Positions 27,746 to 37,280 of a stretch of DNA of 60,744 nt are shown here, in pieces. A program made the position numbers and the translations under genes. This DNA comes from Candidatus Marithrix sp. Canyon 246 (GTDB lineage Bacteria > Pseudomonadota > Gammaproteobacteria > Beggiatoales > Beggiatoaceae), in assembly GCF_001723685.1 (NCBI RefSeq), contig NZ_MCBX01000014.1, positions 1-60,744 of the forward strand, given 5' to 3'. A model generated the notes under the pieces. That model had not been told where the DNA came from and did no database searches. It saw only the letters and a program-made list of their open reading frames with translations. Each line of letters begins with the position of its first letter. The first letter of the stretch is position 1.

Positions 27746-30387
27746 ACCAATAATATTATTATCTATATTTTTTCTCTTATCTGCTTGTAGTATGATTACA
27801 AAACAGCTTGATTCTACTTGGGAAGATGATAGAACTGTTTATGTGTGACTCGTTTCTAAGTAACTGAAATAAAAATTGTATTCAGGAATTAGAGTATTGA
27901 ACATGGAGTTCAATATAACTGGTAAGAATGGTAAGGTTAAAAACCTAGGGCATTAGTTGAAATATGTTCAAAAGCATTACCCGGCTGGCGCAATGACACG
28001 TTGCTGGTTGAGCAAGGGTAAAACGCCATACAAGGATGAAAGGCAAGCAAAGATAGCAGGGCTACGAATAGAAATTAGCGTTTGAAACGTCGGTAGTCTA
28101 AAAGGACACGACAGGTTAGTAAGTCATAATTGTATACGTGTGATTTAATCAACTCAAGAGCCTCGGCGTATAGCTAAAGCCTAAACTATCAATGAAAATG
28201 GTCTCTGACCATTGAAACATTTTATCGGAACGAGGAAAAACGGGTGTAGTAATGCACTTTACCATAGAAATGGTATGGAAAGAGGTCAGCAGTCAACTGA
28301 TAGCGCAGCATTCGGGTAGGAACTAAGGGGAAATTATATGGATATAAGATTACCTTAGTGTCATGTGGAGCATAAATCGTGAATAACAATTCCCTTGAGA
28401 AACAGGGTGAATAGACATAGAAATATGATAACAGTAGAAACTATAGATCAACATTATTTAGACAAAACAGGGCAGAAAGCCCCGGCATGGCTCACCTCAG
28501 AGTGGGAATGGCAGGATATTGTCTGGAGAAAAGTTGAACGAACGGTTTTTAATTTGCAAAAGCGTATTTATAAAGCCACCAAAGCTGGTCAACTGAAACA
28601 AGCAAAAGCTTTAAGTAAACTTCTACTAAGAAGTAGTTGTTCGATAATCTTAAACGTTCGTAAAGTTACACAAGATAACTCAGGCAAGAAAACTGCCGGT
28701 GTTGATAGGGTTAAGTCATTAAGTCCTCTAAAGAGGAAAGAGTTAGTTAAAGAGTTAATGATAATAGCCCAATCATCATTCAAAAGTTATCGTGCAAAGC
28801 CAATAAGAAGAGTATGGATACCAAAGAAAAACGGTAAGTTAAGACCACTTGGAATACCAACCATCAAAGATAGAGTGGTTCAAGGAGTAGTGAAAACCGC
28901 TATAGAACCCTCCTTTGAAGCAACCTTTGAACCAAATAGTTATGGTTTTAGACCAGCACATAGTACTCATGATGCCATAGAAGACATTTTCAAATGTCTA
29001 TCTCGCAAACAGAAATGGGTGCTAGATGCTGACATAAAAGGCTGCTTCGATAACATAGACCATAAACATTTATTAAGCTTAATAAATGGAAAGGTAGCCA
29101 AAGCTACTATTAAACAATGGTTAAAAGCAGGGGTTATGGAAAACCAAAAATTCCAAACGTCAGATATTGGTACACCACAAGGCGGTATTATCAGTCCACT
29201 TTTAGCAAATATAGCCTTAGACGGAATGGAAGACTACTTATACAATAAGCTAAGAGATAAAGGCTATAAGGCACATGATCTGCGTAGAGGGGCTATCAAA
29301 ATAGTAAGATATGCCGATGACTTTGTGGTAATGCATGAAAATAAAAAGGTCATAGAAGATTCTAAGCTTATAATAGCTGAATGGTTAAAGGCTCGTGGTC
29401 TGGAATTATCAGAAGAAAAAACCAAAATTGTGCATAGCACAGAAGGGTTTGATTTTCTGGGTTTCAATTGCAGGCACTACGAGAATAAAATCACTGGTTA
29501 CGAAGCAAGGAATTTCGCGAACAAACAAGGTTTCAAGATACTCATAAAACCAAGTAAAAAATCCATTGAAACACATTCAGATAAGATTAAAGAAGTACTA
29601 AGGCAAATGAAAGCAGCGACTCAAGAACAAGTAATTCGGAGATTAAACCCAATAATTAAGGGTTGGGCGAATTATTATAGAGTTGGTGTGGCTTCAGATA
29701 CATTCAGTAGCTTAGATAACTTGATGTGGGAAAAACTTTGGGCATGGGCTAAAAGACGGCACAATGCCAAAGGCAAAAAATGGATTGCAGATAAATATTT
29801 CCACACCATTAAGAATAGAAAATGGTGCTTTGCCACGAAAAAAGACGGAATCGTAGATCAAATCTTGGTTAAATATACAGATACCAAAATAAAAAGACAC
29901 GTCAAGGTAAAAGCAGGGAAATCATTCTACGACGGTAATGAGTTATATTGGGGTCTAAGATTATCAAAAGGCTATGGTAATATATCACCAAGCAAAGCTA
30001 AAATGCTTGTAAAGCAAAAGGGTAAATGTGGGTACTGCAATGCAAGTTTTAAAAATGGGGATTTGATGGAAACTCATCACAAAACCTTCGTAGCTGAAGG
30101 TGGAAAAGATACTTATACAAATCTTGTGTTAATGCACAAACATTGCCACGATCAGTACCACGCCGGATTCATGAAAACAATGAAGGCGACAGGCAAATTC
30201 AAAGGGGAAGCATGAACTTCGGATTTGAGGTAGCACTGATAAAGACCACATGGGGGGAGCCGGATGAGGTGAAAGTCTCACGTCCGGTTCTGAAGACGAG
30301 TTCTTTATGGCAACATAGAAAGCTTAGTTTAACAATAAAAGCAAGGAGCTACCGCCATTAGAAATTCCATCAGAATTATCATATTAA
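27735..30387 (+). CDS. Small lipoprotein gene interrupted by a group II intron
   Basis: Exon 1 (27735-27842) starts inside the dapA end and encodes a lipoprotein signal with lipobox LLSAC (Cys18, +2 Ser), ending ...[11 protein letters not shown]. Without splicing it stops two codons later. If the intron 27843-30333 is removed, the frame continues in exon 2 (30334-30387) as [17 protein letters not shown] and stop, giving 53 residues. The LPPLEIPxELS motif resembles the N-terminal segment of BamC-type lipoproteins, which supports both the joined frame and the boundaries. Exon 2 also holds the bamC RBS and start in another frame. Function unknown; location next to bamC suggests outer-membrane assembly. 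Confidence 0.7.
28425..30215 (+). CDS. ltrA: Group II intron-encoded reverse transcriptase/maturase with HNH endonuclease
   Basis: A 596-residue multifunctional protein. The N-terminal RT0-RT7 region includes [26 protein letters not shown], the polymerase active site YADD and GFDFLGF. A maturase (X) domain follows, and the C-terminus has an HNH nuclease with CGYC, ETHHK, and HKHCHDQYH metal ligands. The frame is intact, so the intron may still move. ATG 28425 is preferred over the in-frame TTG at 28395. Confidence 0.95.
   Translation: MITVETIDQHYLDKTGQKAPAWLTSEWEWQDIVWRKVERTVFNLQKRIYKATKAGQLKQAKALSKLLLRSSCSIILNVRKVTQDNSGKKTAGVDRVKSLSPLKRKELVKELMIIAQSSFKSYRAKPIRRVWIPKKNGKLRPLGIPTIKDRVVQGVVKTAIEPSFEATFEPNSYGFRPAHSTHDAIEDIFKCLSRKQKWVLDADIKGCFDNIDHKHLLSLINGKVAKATIKQWLKAGVMENQKFQTSDIGTPQGGIISPLLANIALDGMEDYLYNKLRDKGYKAHDLRRGAIKIVRYADDFVVMHENKKVIEDSKLIIAEWLKARGLELSEEKTKIVHSTEGFDFLGFNCRHYENKITGYEARNFANKQGFKILIKPSKKSIETHSDKIKEVLRQMKAATQEQVIRRLNPIIKGWANYYRVGVASDTFSSLDNLMWEKLWAWAKRRHNAKGKKWIADKYFHTIKNRKWCFATKKDGIVDQILVKYTDTKIKRHVKVKAGKSFYDGNELYWGLRLSKGYGNISPSKAKMLVKQKGKCGYCNASFKNGDLMETHHKTFVAEGGKDTYTNLVLMHKHCHDQYHAGFMKTMKATGKFKGEA
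30257..30291 (+). ncRNA. Group II intron domain V
   Basis: GAGCCGGATGAGGTGAAAG and its complement (...CACGTCCGGTTCT) fold into the canonical 34-nt catalytic hairpin with a GAAA-type loop and two-nucleotide bulge. This is the catalytic core of the ribozyme. Confidence 0.9.
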
Positions 30388-30986
30388 TTATGTTATCGGG
30401 ATGTAGTACAATTGATAATGTCTTACCAGATTATCGAAAAGACTATCAAAAAAGTAAAACAGAGCCCGAATTAGAAGTTCCACCTGATTTAATTAATTCA
30501 ACTAGTAAAAATCAGGAATTAAGTATTCCTGAAGTACGTAATACTAAAGCTGTGTTACCAGTTTCTAAACAAGCAAAAGTAAAACATGATGCTAATAGCC
30601 GCTGGTTAGAAGTAGAAACTGAACCTAAAATTGTTTGGGCAAAAATTAAGCAATTTTTGAAAAAAAATGAGTTGAGCTTAAAAACAGAGAATCCTAGTAC
30701 GGGTATTATGGAAACTGAATGGGCTGAATATAAAGCTGATATACCTCAAACTGGTATTCGCAAATTTTTTGCTAAAACTTTAGGTACAGCATATTCTACT
30801 GGCAATCGTGATAAATTTAGAATACGCTTAGAACGAGCTACAGATATAACTAGAATATTTGTTACTCATAAGGGTATGGAAGAAGTTTCTCATGCTAACA
30901 ATTTTATTTGGCAGAATCGCCCTTCTGATCCTGAATTAGCAACTGAAATGTTAAATCGTATTAAAGTATTTCTTACTACTCAATAA
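30357..30986 (+). CDS. bamC: BamC outer-membrane assembly lipoprotein, probable ATT start
   Basis: Accessory lipoprotein of the BAM complex. From the first in-frame ATG (30390) the protein would open MLSGCS, leaving only four residues before the lipobox Cys. Reading upstream gives [15 protein letters not shown], a proper signal peptide, with an ATT at 30357 placed 8 nt after a strong AAGGAG. No ATG, GTG or TTG lies in between, so ATT initiation (known for infC) is the best explanation. The mature part matches the BamC N-terminal domain (SRWLEVETEPKIVWAKIKQF, then RDKFRIRLERA). The product is about 209 residues, shorter than the E. coli protein (344), so the second helix-grip domain seems absent. 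Confidence 0.8.
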   Translation: MRNSIRIIILIMLSGCSTIDNVLPDYRKDYQKSKTEPELEVPPDLINSTSKNQELSIPEVRNTKAVLPVSKQAKVKHDANSRWLEVETEPKIVWAKIKQFLKKNELSLKTENPSTGIMETEWAEYKADIPQTGIRKFFAKTLGTAYSTGNRDKFRIRLERATDITRIFVTHKGMEEVSHANNFIWQNRPSDPELATEMLNRIKVFLTTQ

Positions 30987-30989
30987 GTT

Positions 30990-31022
30990 AAACCTGACAG
31001 GTTTTTAAAACCTGTCAGGTTT
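30990..31022. repeat. ACCTGACAGGT palindrome, copy 1 (intergenic)
   Basis: A 33-bp near-perfect palindrome AAACCTGACAGGTTT..., between the convergent bamC and DUF3108 genes. The T-run in the stem would make a bidirectional terminator. Two other copies are at 49477-49509 and 57661-57693, both inside coding sequence. Confidence 0.9.
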
Positions 31023-31027
31023 GATGT

Positions 31028-31732
31028 TTAAAGCCCTCGAACAGTTTTTAAAATCATACTAAATTCATCACCATTCTTTTCAATATGTACTACCTTAACA
31101 GGTAAATAATGTAAGCTTGATGCACACCATAATGTAGTGCTACGTTTATTACTTGATGAGCGACGTTGATATTTTAAGGTATCTAATCTACCTACTCCTG
31201 TATTTATACGTTCTGTGCCTAAAAACTTTGGTGTATAAGTTTTGACTTTTCCTTTATCTGCAATCTTATATTGAAGCTTACGTTTACCTTGTTTTAAGTC
31301 TTGCATTAATACTAATTGATAGAGTAATCTATCCAATATTCCATTTTGAATTCTAATCTGTTTGCTTTGGTTTTTAAAAGTATTGCTTGCAATGTTTTTT
31401 GACCAATCAAAAGATATTATATTGAATCTATCTTTATGCCCTGTTTGACGATAAGTGTATTCTAAAGGCTGAATTTTATTATTCAGTCGTTTAAATCTAC
31501 TACGTTCAGAAATACGAATTTTTTTAAATAAGGAAATGAAACCGGTGGTTTCAGCCACTGTTTCAAATAAAAACTTACCATCTGCAAAAGCAGTTAAACT
31601 TCTGGTAGCTCTTCCTGCTGGAAATCCTTCTGCATATAATTTATATTGAGCAGTAAATGTCGGCGGAAATGAATCATTGGCATATACACCATAATTCCAT
31701 ACACATAATAAACCTATTATTATCTTTTTCAT
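31028..31732 (-). CDS. DUF3108 family exported protein
   Basis: A 234-residue protein with a signal peptide (cleavage near VYAND, residue about 19). The body has the DUF3108 pattern: FTAQYKLYAEGFPAGRATRS, the ETVAETTGFISLFKKI region, then RLDTLKYQRRS and LPVKVVHIEKNGDEFSM. Predicted beta-rich periplasmic fold related to lipoprotein carriers; role unknown. Its start codon shares bases with the hldE start on the other strand (CATG at 31730-31733). Confidence 0.85.
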   Translation of the reverse strand: MKKIIIGLLCVWNYGVYANDSFPPTFTAQYKLYAEGFPAGRATRSLTAFADGKFLFETVAETTGFISLFKKIRISERSRFKRLNNKIQPLEYTYRQTGHKDRFNIISFDWSKNIASNTFKNQSKQIRIQNGILDRLLYQLVLMQDLKQGKRKLQYKIADKGKVKTYTPKFLGTERINTGVGRLDTLKYQRRSSSNKRSTTLWCASSLHYLPVKVVHIEKNGDEFSMILKTVRGL

Positions 31733-33059
31733 GTTTAATAAAACTCATATCTTAATTGTTGGTGATGTGATGCTAGATCGTTACTGGCATGGCGTTACTT
31801 CTCGCATTTCTCCAGAAGCTCCTGTACCCATTGTACATGTCAAACAACAACAACAATGCCCCGGTGGAGCAGGTAATGTTGCTTTAAATATTCGAGCTTT
31901 AGGTGGGCAAGTTACTGTAGTTGGAGTAACCGGTAAAGATGAAGCTGCGGATATATTAACTAAACAATTAACAAATAACAATATAAAATGTGCATTTATT
32001 CGTTTAGAAAACGCGCCGACTGTTACAAAATTACGTGTTTTAAGTCGTCATCAACAACTAATACGATTAGATTTTGAAGATCATTTTAGTAAAATGGATG
32101 CGCGATTAGTTTCAACTAAAATGCAATTTTATCTTGATAAAGTTAATGCGGTTATTTTATCAGATTATGGCAAAGGTAGTTTAGTTGATTCTTCTATGAT
32201 GATTGGATGGGCGAGAAAGGCTAATAAACCAATCTTGGTTGATCCTAAAGGTAATGACTTTGAAAAATATCGAGGTGCAACAGTTATTACGCCTAATGCT
32301 GCTGAATTTGAAGCCGTTGTTGGTCATTGTAGCACTGAAACTGAGTTGGTTGAAAAGGGTCAAAATCTACGTGAACATTTAGATTTAGATGCTTTGTTGA
32401 TTACTCGTAGTCAAGATGGTATGACTTTATTAAGAGAAAATCTTCCGCCTTTGCATTTACCAACTCATGCGCGTGAAGTGTTTGATGTTACTGGTGCTGG
32501 TGATACAGTAATTGCGACTTTAGCAACTGGTTTGGCTGCTGGTTTGGATTGGGAAGCTGCTACTAAGTTAGCGAATAAAGCGGCTGGAATTGTGGTTAGT
32601 AAACTTGGAGCCGCTACTGTTAGTTTGGATGAGCTTGAACCAAGTTCAGAAACGGTGGTAATGACAAATGGTTGTTTTGATATTTTACATGCTGGGCATA
32701 TTCAATATTTAACTCAGGCGCGACAATTAGGTGATCGTTTAATTGTTGCGGTTAATGATGATGATTCTGTACGTCGTTTGAAAGGTAAGAGTCGCCCTAT
32801 CAATAGTTTAGAACAACGTATGATTGTGTTAAATGCGCTAGAATGTGTAGATGAAGTAGTTGCTTTTAGTGAAGATACTCCTGAAAAACTAATTTGTCAA
32901 ATTTTACCTGATATTTTAGTCAAAGGTAGTGATTATACAGTCGATCAAATTGCTGGTAGCGATTGTGTACTAAAGAATGGTGGTAAAGTATTAACCTTGG
33001 ATTTTGTCGAAGGTTGTTCCACTTCTAATATAATTGAACGTATAGGAAATAATAAATGA
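31731..33059 (+). CDS. hldE: Bifunctional heptose kinase/adenylyltransferase HldE
   Basis: Makes ADP-D-glycero-heptose for the LPS inner core. The N-terminal ribokinase-type domain has [26 protein letters not shown] and the catalytic VTGAGDT (about 250). The C-terminal nucleotidyltransferase starts at [15 protein letters not shown] (about 305). At 442 residues it is about 35 shorter than E. coli HldE, mainly because the inter-domain linker is cut to a few residues. Followed by hldD with a 4-bp overlap. Confidence 0.97.
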   Translation: MFNKTHILIVGDVMLDRYWHGVTSRISPEAPVPIVHVKQQQQCPGGAGNVALNIRALGGQVTVVGVTGKDEAADILTKQLTNNNIKCAFIRLENAPTVTKLRVLSRHQQLIRLDFEDHFSKMDARLVSTKMQFYLDKVNAVILSDYGKGSLVDSSMMIGWARKANKPILVDPKGNDFEKYRGATVITPNAAEFEAVVGHCSTETELVEKGQNLREHLDLDALLITRSQDGMTLLRENLPPLHLPTHAREVFDVTGAGDTVIATLATGLAAGLDWEAATKLANKAAGIVVSKLGAATVSLDELEPSSETVVMTNGCFDILHAGHIQYLTQARQLGDRLIVAVNDDDSVRRLKGKSRPINSLEQRMIVLNALECVDEVVAFSEDTPEKLICQILPDILVKGSDYTVDQIAGSDCVLKNGGKVLTLDFVEGCSTSNIIERIGNNK

Positions 33060-33976
33060 TTGTAGTTACAGGTGGTGCTGGATTTATTGGTAGTAATATT
33101 GTAAAAGCCTTAAATAAGCGCGGTTATACTGATATTTTGGTGGTAGATAATCTCACTAAAGGTGAAAAATTCAAAAATTTAGTTGATTGTGATATTGCTG
33201 ATTATCAAGAAAAGGATATTTTTTTACAGCAATTGGATACATATGATTCTATAGAGGCTATATTTCATGAGGGTGCATGTAGTAGCACTACTGAATGGGA
33301 TGGTCATTATATGATGACTAATAATTATGATTATTCTAAAGCTTTATTGCATTATTGTTTAAATCATAATGCTGCTTTTATTTATGCTTCTAGTGCTTCT
33401 GTTTATGGTGATGGTAAACTCGAATTACCTCTAAATATGTATGGCTACTCTAAGTTTTTATTTGATAAATATGTAAATCCTCTGTTAGCTACTTGTCAAT
33501 CCCAGATTGTTGGTTTACGATATTTTAATGTTTATGGTTCTCGTGAACAGCATAAAGGTACAATGGCAAGTGTAGCTTATCATTTTAATCAACAATTATT
33601 AAACGGTGATGAAGAAGTTAAGCTGTTTGAAGGTACTGATGGTTATGCTGATGGGGAACAGCGTCGCGATTTTATTTATGTAAATGATGTCGCAAACATA
33701 AATTTATGGTTTCTGGATAATCCAGATAAATCTGGCATTTTTAATGTTGGTACTGGGCGTAGTCAGACATTTAATGATGTTGCTCGCGCTGTTATTGATT
33801 GGCATGGGCGAGGTAAGATTAAATATATCCCATTTCCTGAACATTTGCGTGGTCGTTATCAGAGTTTTACTCAAGCTGATATTAGTGCGTTACGCAATAT
33901 CGGTTATGACAACTGTTTTTACACAGTGGAAGCAGGTGTGAAAGATTATTTGAATAATTTAAACGGGAAGGCTTAA
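33056..33976 (+). CDS. hldD: ADP-L-glycero-D-manno-heptose-6-epimerase
   Basis: NADP-dependent SDR epimerase converting the product of HldE to the L form used in LPS. It has 306 residues. The nucleotide-binding GGAGFIGSN is at the N-terminus; the region has the conserved active-site [11 protein letters not shown] and [11 protein letters not shown]. The start overlaps the hldE stop by four bases. The murG start follows by one base, so envelope sugar and peptidoglycan genes appear to be one transcript. Confidence 0.97.
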   Translation: MIVVTGGAGFIGSNIVKALNKRGYTDILVVDNLTKGEKFKNLVDCDIADYQEKDIFLQQLDTYDSIEAIFHEGACSSTTEWDGHYMMTNNYDYSKALLHYCLNHNAAFIYASSASVYGDGKLELPLNMYGYSKFLFDKYVNPLLATCQSQIVGLRYFNVYGSREQHKGTMASVAYHFNQQLLNGDEEVKLFEGTDGYADGEQRRDFIYVNDVANINLWFLDNPDKSGIFNVGTGRSQTFNDVARAVIDWHGRGKIKYIPFPEHLRGRYQSFTQADISALRNIGYDNCFYTVEAGVKDYLNNLNGKA

Positions 33977-33977
33977 A

Positions 33978-35024
33978 ATGGCAACTGTATTAATAATGGC
34001 TGGTGGTACTGGAGGGCATGTGTTTCCAGCTTTAGCTATTGCTCAAGAATTGCAAAAACAGGGTATTAGTGTTTATTGGTTAGGAACACGACGAGGTTTA
34101 GAAGCTCGTGTAGTGCCTGAAGCTAATATTGATATAAAATATATCAGTATTAATGGGCTTCGTGGTAAAGGAGTGCTGAGTTTATTAGCGGCACCTTTTA
34201 AAATTAGCTTGGCTTTATGGCAAGCAATAAGAATCATACGTAGTTTAAAGCCTAGTGCTGTTGTGGGTTTAGGTGGTTTTGTAACTGGTCCGGGTGGAGT
34301 TGCGGCATGGTTATTACGTGTGCCTTTATTAATTCATGAACAAAATGCTATTGCAGGATTAACTAATCGTTGGTTAGCAAAATTAGCGACAAAAGTAATG
34401 GAAGCTTTTCCTAACACTTTTCCAGAAAATTACCATGCAATATATACCGGCAATCCATTACGTGCTAATATAATAGCTCTGAATCCTTCAACCCCAAATA
34501 AACAGTTATTACATATATTAATTGTTGGTGGAAGTTTAGGAGCCAAAGCATTAAATGAAACTGTACCCAAAGCTTTGCAACAGCTAAGTACTAATATTGA
34601 GGTTTGGCATCAAACAGGTAATGCACATATTGAATCAATGGAAAAAGCATACAATGGTGCATCATTTAAAACACGAGTCGCTGCTTTTATTGATGATATA
34701 GCAGAGGCTTATCAATGGGCAGATTTAGTCATTTGTCGAGCTGGCGCAAGTACAATCAGCGAATTAGCACAAGCTGGCGTAGCTAGTATTTTAATACCTT
34801 ATCCATATGCAGTGGATGATCATCAAACTAGTAATGCTAAATTTTTATCAGATAATGGTGCTGCAATATTGTTACCCTCAAAGCAATTATCAGTAGATAA
34901 TTTAGTCAGCACAATTAAAGATTTAGACCCTTCTAAACTAGAAGCAATGTCATTAGCGGCACGAAAATGTGCTAAACCTGAAGCCTTAGAACAAGTAATA
35001 GAATTAATAAAATATGAAATTTAA
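33978..35024 (+). CDS. murG: UDP-GlcNAc:lipid I N-acetylglucosaminyltransferase
   Basis: Adds GlcNAc to lipid I, giving lipid II at the inner membrane. It has 348 residues of GT-B fold: GGTGGHVFPALAIA loop at the N-terminus, VGLGGFVTGPGG, HEQNAIAG, and in the C-terminal domain GGSLGAKALN and CRAGASTISELAQAG. Ends 11 bases into murC. Confidence 0.98.
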   Translation: MATVLIMAGGTGGHVFPALAIAQELQKQGISVYWLGTRRGLEARVVPEANIDIKYISINGLRGKGVLSLLAAPFKISLALWQAIRIIRSLKPSAVVGLGGFVTGPGGVAAWLLRVPLLIHEQNAIAGLTNRWLAKLATKVMEAFPNTFPENYHAIYTGNPLRANIIALNPSTPNKQLLHILIVGGSLGAKALNETVPKALQQLSTNIEVWHQTGNAHIESMEKAYNGASFKTRVAAFIDDIAEAYQWADLVICRAGASTISELAQAGVASILIPYPYAVDDHQTSNAKFLSDNGAAILLPSKQLSVDNLVSTIKDLDPSKLEAMSLAARKCAKPEALEQVIELIKYEI

Positions 35025-36375
35025 TCTTCCTAAACGTGGCAGACGTATTCATTTTGTTGGTATTGGTGGAGCCGGAATGGGCGGTATTGCAGAAGTCATG
35101 CACCGTATCGGTTATGCAGTAACTGGTTCCGATTTAAGCAAAAATAATATGACTCAACGATTAACTGCTTTAGGCGTTAAAGTACACACTGGGCATAAAG
35201 CAGAACATGTACATGGTTGTGATGTAGTCGTAATTTCCAGCGCGGTTACAGAAGAAAATCCAGAAGTACAAACAGCTAGAGAACAACGGATTCCTGTATT
35301 ACCACGCGCTGAAATGTTAGGCGAATTAATGCGATTTAGTGAAGGAATTGCTGTTGCTGGCACACATGGTAAAACCACTACAACTAGTTTAATTGCAAGT
35401 ATATTAGCTGAAGGGAATCTTGATCCAACTTTTGTTATCGGTGGGCGTTTAAATAGTGCTGGTACACATGCTAGTTTAGGTTCTAGCAAGTATTTAGTTG
35501 CTGAAGCAGATGAAAGTGATGCTTCCTTTTTATATTTAAAAGCGACTATGGCTGTTGTTACTAACATTGATGCTGATCATTTAAAAACATATAATAATGA
35601 TTTCAGTATTTTGCGTAAAACCTTTGCTGATTTCTTACAGCAATTGCCTTTTTATGGCTTAGCGGTTTTATGTGTAGATGATCCAGTTATAGAGGATATG
35701 TTGCCACAACTTACTAAGCATAAAATCACTTATGGTTTTTCAGAAAAAGCTGATATTCGTGCAGTTAATTTACAACAAAAACATGGTAAAAGCTATTTTA
35801 GTGTCTTACATAATCAACTGCCTTGGTTAGATATAGAATTAAATTTACCGGGCGAACATAATGTCAATAATGCTTTAGCCGCTATTGCAATTGCGCATGA
35901 GTTGGGAGTTAGTAATATTGATATTAATCGTGCTTTAGCTAACTTTAATGGAATTGATAGACGTTTTCAAATGAAAACAGTCGGGGAAATTTTACATATT
36001 GACGATTATGGGCATCATCCATGTGAAATTGCTGCAACTTTAGATGCAATAAATGCAGGCTGGAATGATAGACGATTAGTGGTAGCATTTCAACCTCATC
36101 GTTATAGCAGAACTCATGATTTATTTGATGACTTTGTAGAAGTTCTATCTAAAATTGAGAATTTAGTGTTATTAGATATTTATCCGGCTGGCGAAAAACC
36201 AATTGAAGGTGTAACTGGTGAAAGTTTATGTGAGGCAATCGCAGAAAAAACTGGAGTTAAACCACAATTGGTTTCACAAGTAGCGCAATTAAAATCTACT
36301 TTAACCCCAATATTAAAAAATCAAGATATTTTATTAACATTAGGCGCAGGCAATATTGGTCAATATGAACACTAA
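35014..36375 (+). CDS. murC: UDP-N-acetylmuramate-L-alanine ligase
   Basis: ATP-dependent ligase attaching L-Ala to UDP-MurNAc. It has 453 residues with three Mur-ligase domains: Rossmann (FVGIGGAGMGGIAEV), ATPase with P-loop GTHGKTTTTS (about 112-121), and a C-terminal domain with DDYGHHPCEI and QPHRYSRTHD. It overlaps murG and ddlB by 11 bases each. Confidence 0.98.
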   Translation: MKFNLPKRGRRIHFVGIGGAGMGGIAEVMHRIGYAVTGSDLSKNNMTQRLTALGVKVHTGHKAEHVHGCDVVVISSAVTEENPEVQTAREQRIPVLPRAEMLGELMRFSEGIAVAGTHGKTTTTSLIASILAEGNLDPTFVIGGRLNSAGTHASLGSSKYLVAEADESDASFLYLKATMAVVTNIDADHLKTYNNDFSILRKTFADFLQQLPFYGLAVLCVDDPVIEDMLPQLTKHKITYGFSEKADIRAVNLQQKHGKSYFSVLHNQLPWLDIELNLPGEHNVNNALAAIAIAHELGVSNIDINRALANFNGIDRRFQMKTVGEILHIDDYGHHPCEIAATLDAINAGWNDRRLVVAFQPHRYSRTHDLFDDFVEVLSKIENLVLLDIYPAGEKPIEGVTGESLCEAIAEKTGVKPQLVSQVAQLKSTLTPILKNQDILLTLGAGNIGQYEH

Positions 36376-37273
36376 ATTTGGTAAAGTCGCTGTACTTATG
36401 GGCGGTAATTCCGCTGAACGAGAAGTTTCTTTAAAAAGCGGTACTGCCGTTTTAGCCGCTTTAAAACGTCAAGGTGTTGATGCTCATGCTATTGACACTG
36501 CTGATAATATCAAAGCTTTGCTTTGTACTCCAAAGTTTGATCGCGCTTTTGTGGTTTTACATGGGCGAGGCGGTGAAGATGGAACAATACAAGGTTTATT
36601 AGAATCTTTAGGAATACCTTATACCGGAACTCAAGTATTAGGTTCAGCCTTAGCAATGGATAAATATCGTACTAAAATGCTATGGCAAGCTATGGGCTTA
36701 ACTACTCCTGAATGTATGCCATTAAAAAGTGAGGCTGATTTACATACGGCTGTTGAAAGGTTTGGTTTGCCATTAATGATTAAACCAGTGTTAGAAGGTT
36801 CTAGCGTTGGAATAAGTAAAGTCAACCATATTGATGAAGTAGCGGCTGCTTGGAAAAACGCATCTCAATATAATTGCTTAGTAATAGCTGAACGCTATAT
36901 TACAGGCTTAGAATATACGGCTGCAATCTTAGATAATCAGGTATTACCTTTTATCAGATTAGAAACACCACATGATTTCTATGATTATAATGCTAAATAT
37001 AATGATGATACTGAAACATCTTATTTAGTTCCTTGTGGTTTAGGTGATGTAGAACAAAGTTTACATGACATGATGATGCAAGCTTTCTTGTCAGTTGATG
37101 CATTGGGGTGGGGTCGTGTAGATTTTATGATGGATTCAAAAGGGCAAGCTTGGTTAATAGAAGTTAATACTGTACCGGGGATGACTGATCATAGTTTAGT
37201 TCCTATGGCGGCTAGCCACGCTGGTATCAATTTTGATGAATTAGTCTTGCGTATTTTAGCTACTAGTGTATGA
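36365..37273 (+). CDS. ddlB: D-alanine-D-alanine ligase
   Basis: ATP-grasp ligase making D-Ala-D-Ala. It has 302 residues from ATG 36365 (MNTKFGKVAVLMGGNSAERE). Motifs LHGRGGEDGTIQG, GSSVGISKV and WLIEVNTVPGMTDHSL are intact. In most gammaproteobacterial clusters ftsQ follows; here the stop is only 7 bases before the ftsA ATG. Confidence 0.97.
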   Translation: MNTKFGKVAVLMGGNSAEREVSLKSGTAVLAALKRQGVDAHAIDTADNIKALLCTPKFDRAFVVLHGRGGEDGTIQGLLESLGIPYTGTQVLGSALAMDKYRTKMLWQAMGLTTPECMPLKSEADLHTAVERFGLPLMIKPVLEGSSVGISKVNHIDEVAAAWKNASQYNCLVIAERYITGLEYTAAILDNQVLPFIRLETPHDFYDYNAKYNDDTETSYLVPCGLGDVEQSLHDMMMQAFLSVDALGWGRVDFMMDSKGQAWLIEVNTVPGMTDHSLVPMAASHAGINFDELVLRILATSV

Positions 37274-37280
37274 AGAGAAT

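Larger units (their letters stand above)
27843..30333 (+). mobile_element. Group II intron with reverse transcriptase/maturase
   Basis: The 5' end is GTGTG (27843-27847), the bacterial group II consensus. About 580 nt of structured RNA (domains I-III and the start of IV) precede the intron-encoded protein in domain IV. Domain V is at 30257-30291, followed by a domain VI hairpin with a GCAA loop (TATG-GCAA-CATA), and the 3' end is TTTAAC at 30333. The boundaries are supported by restoration of a lipoprotein frame on joining the exons. EBS/IBS pairing was not modelled; ATAAAT near 28370 could pair with the exon end GTTTAT. Confidence 0.88.

Noticed and set aside
28395-28424. TTG at 28395 as the start of the intron-encoded protein
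   Set aside because: The reverse transcriptase domain and the ATG at 28425 fit better; the extra ten residues are intron RNA sequence.
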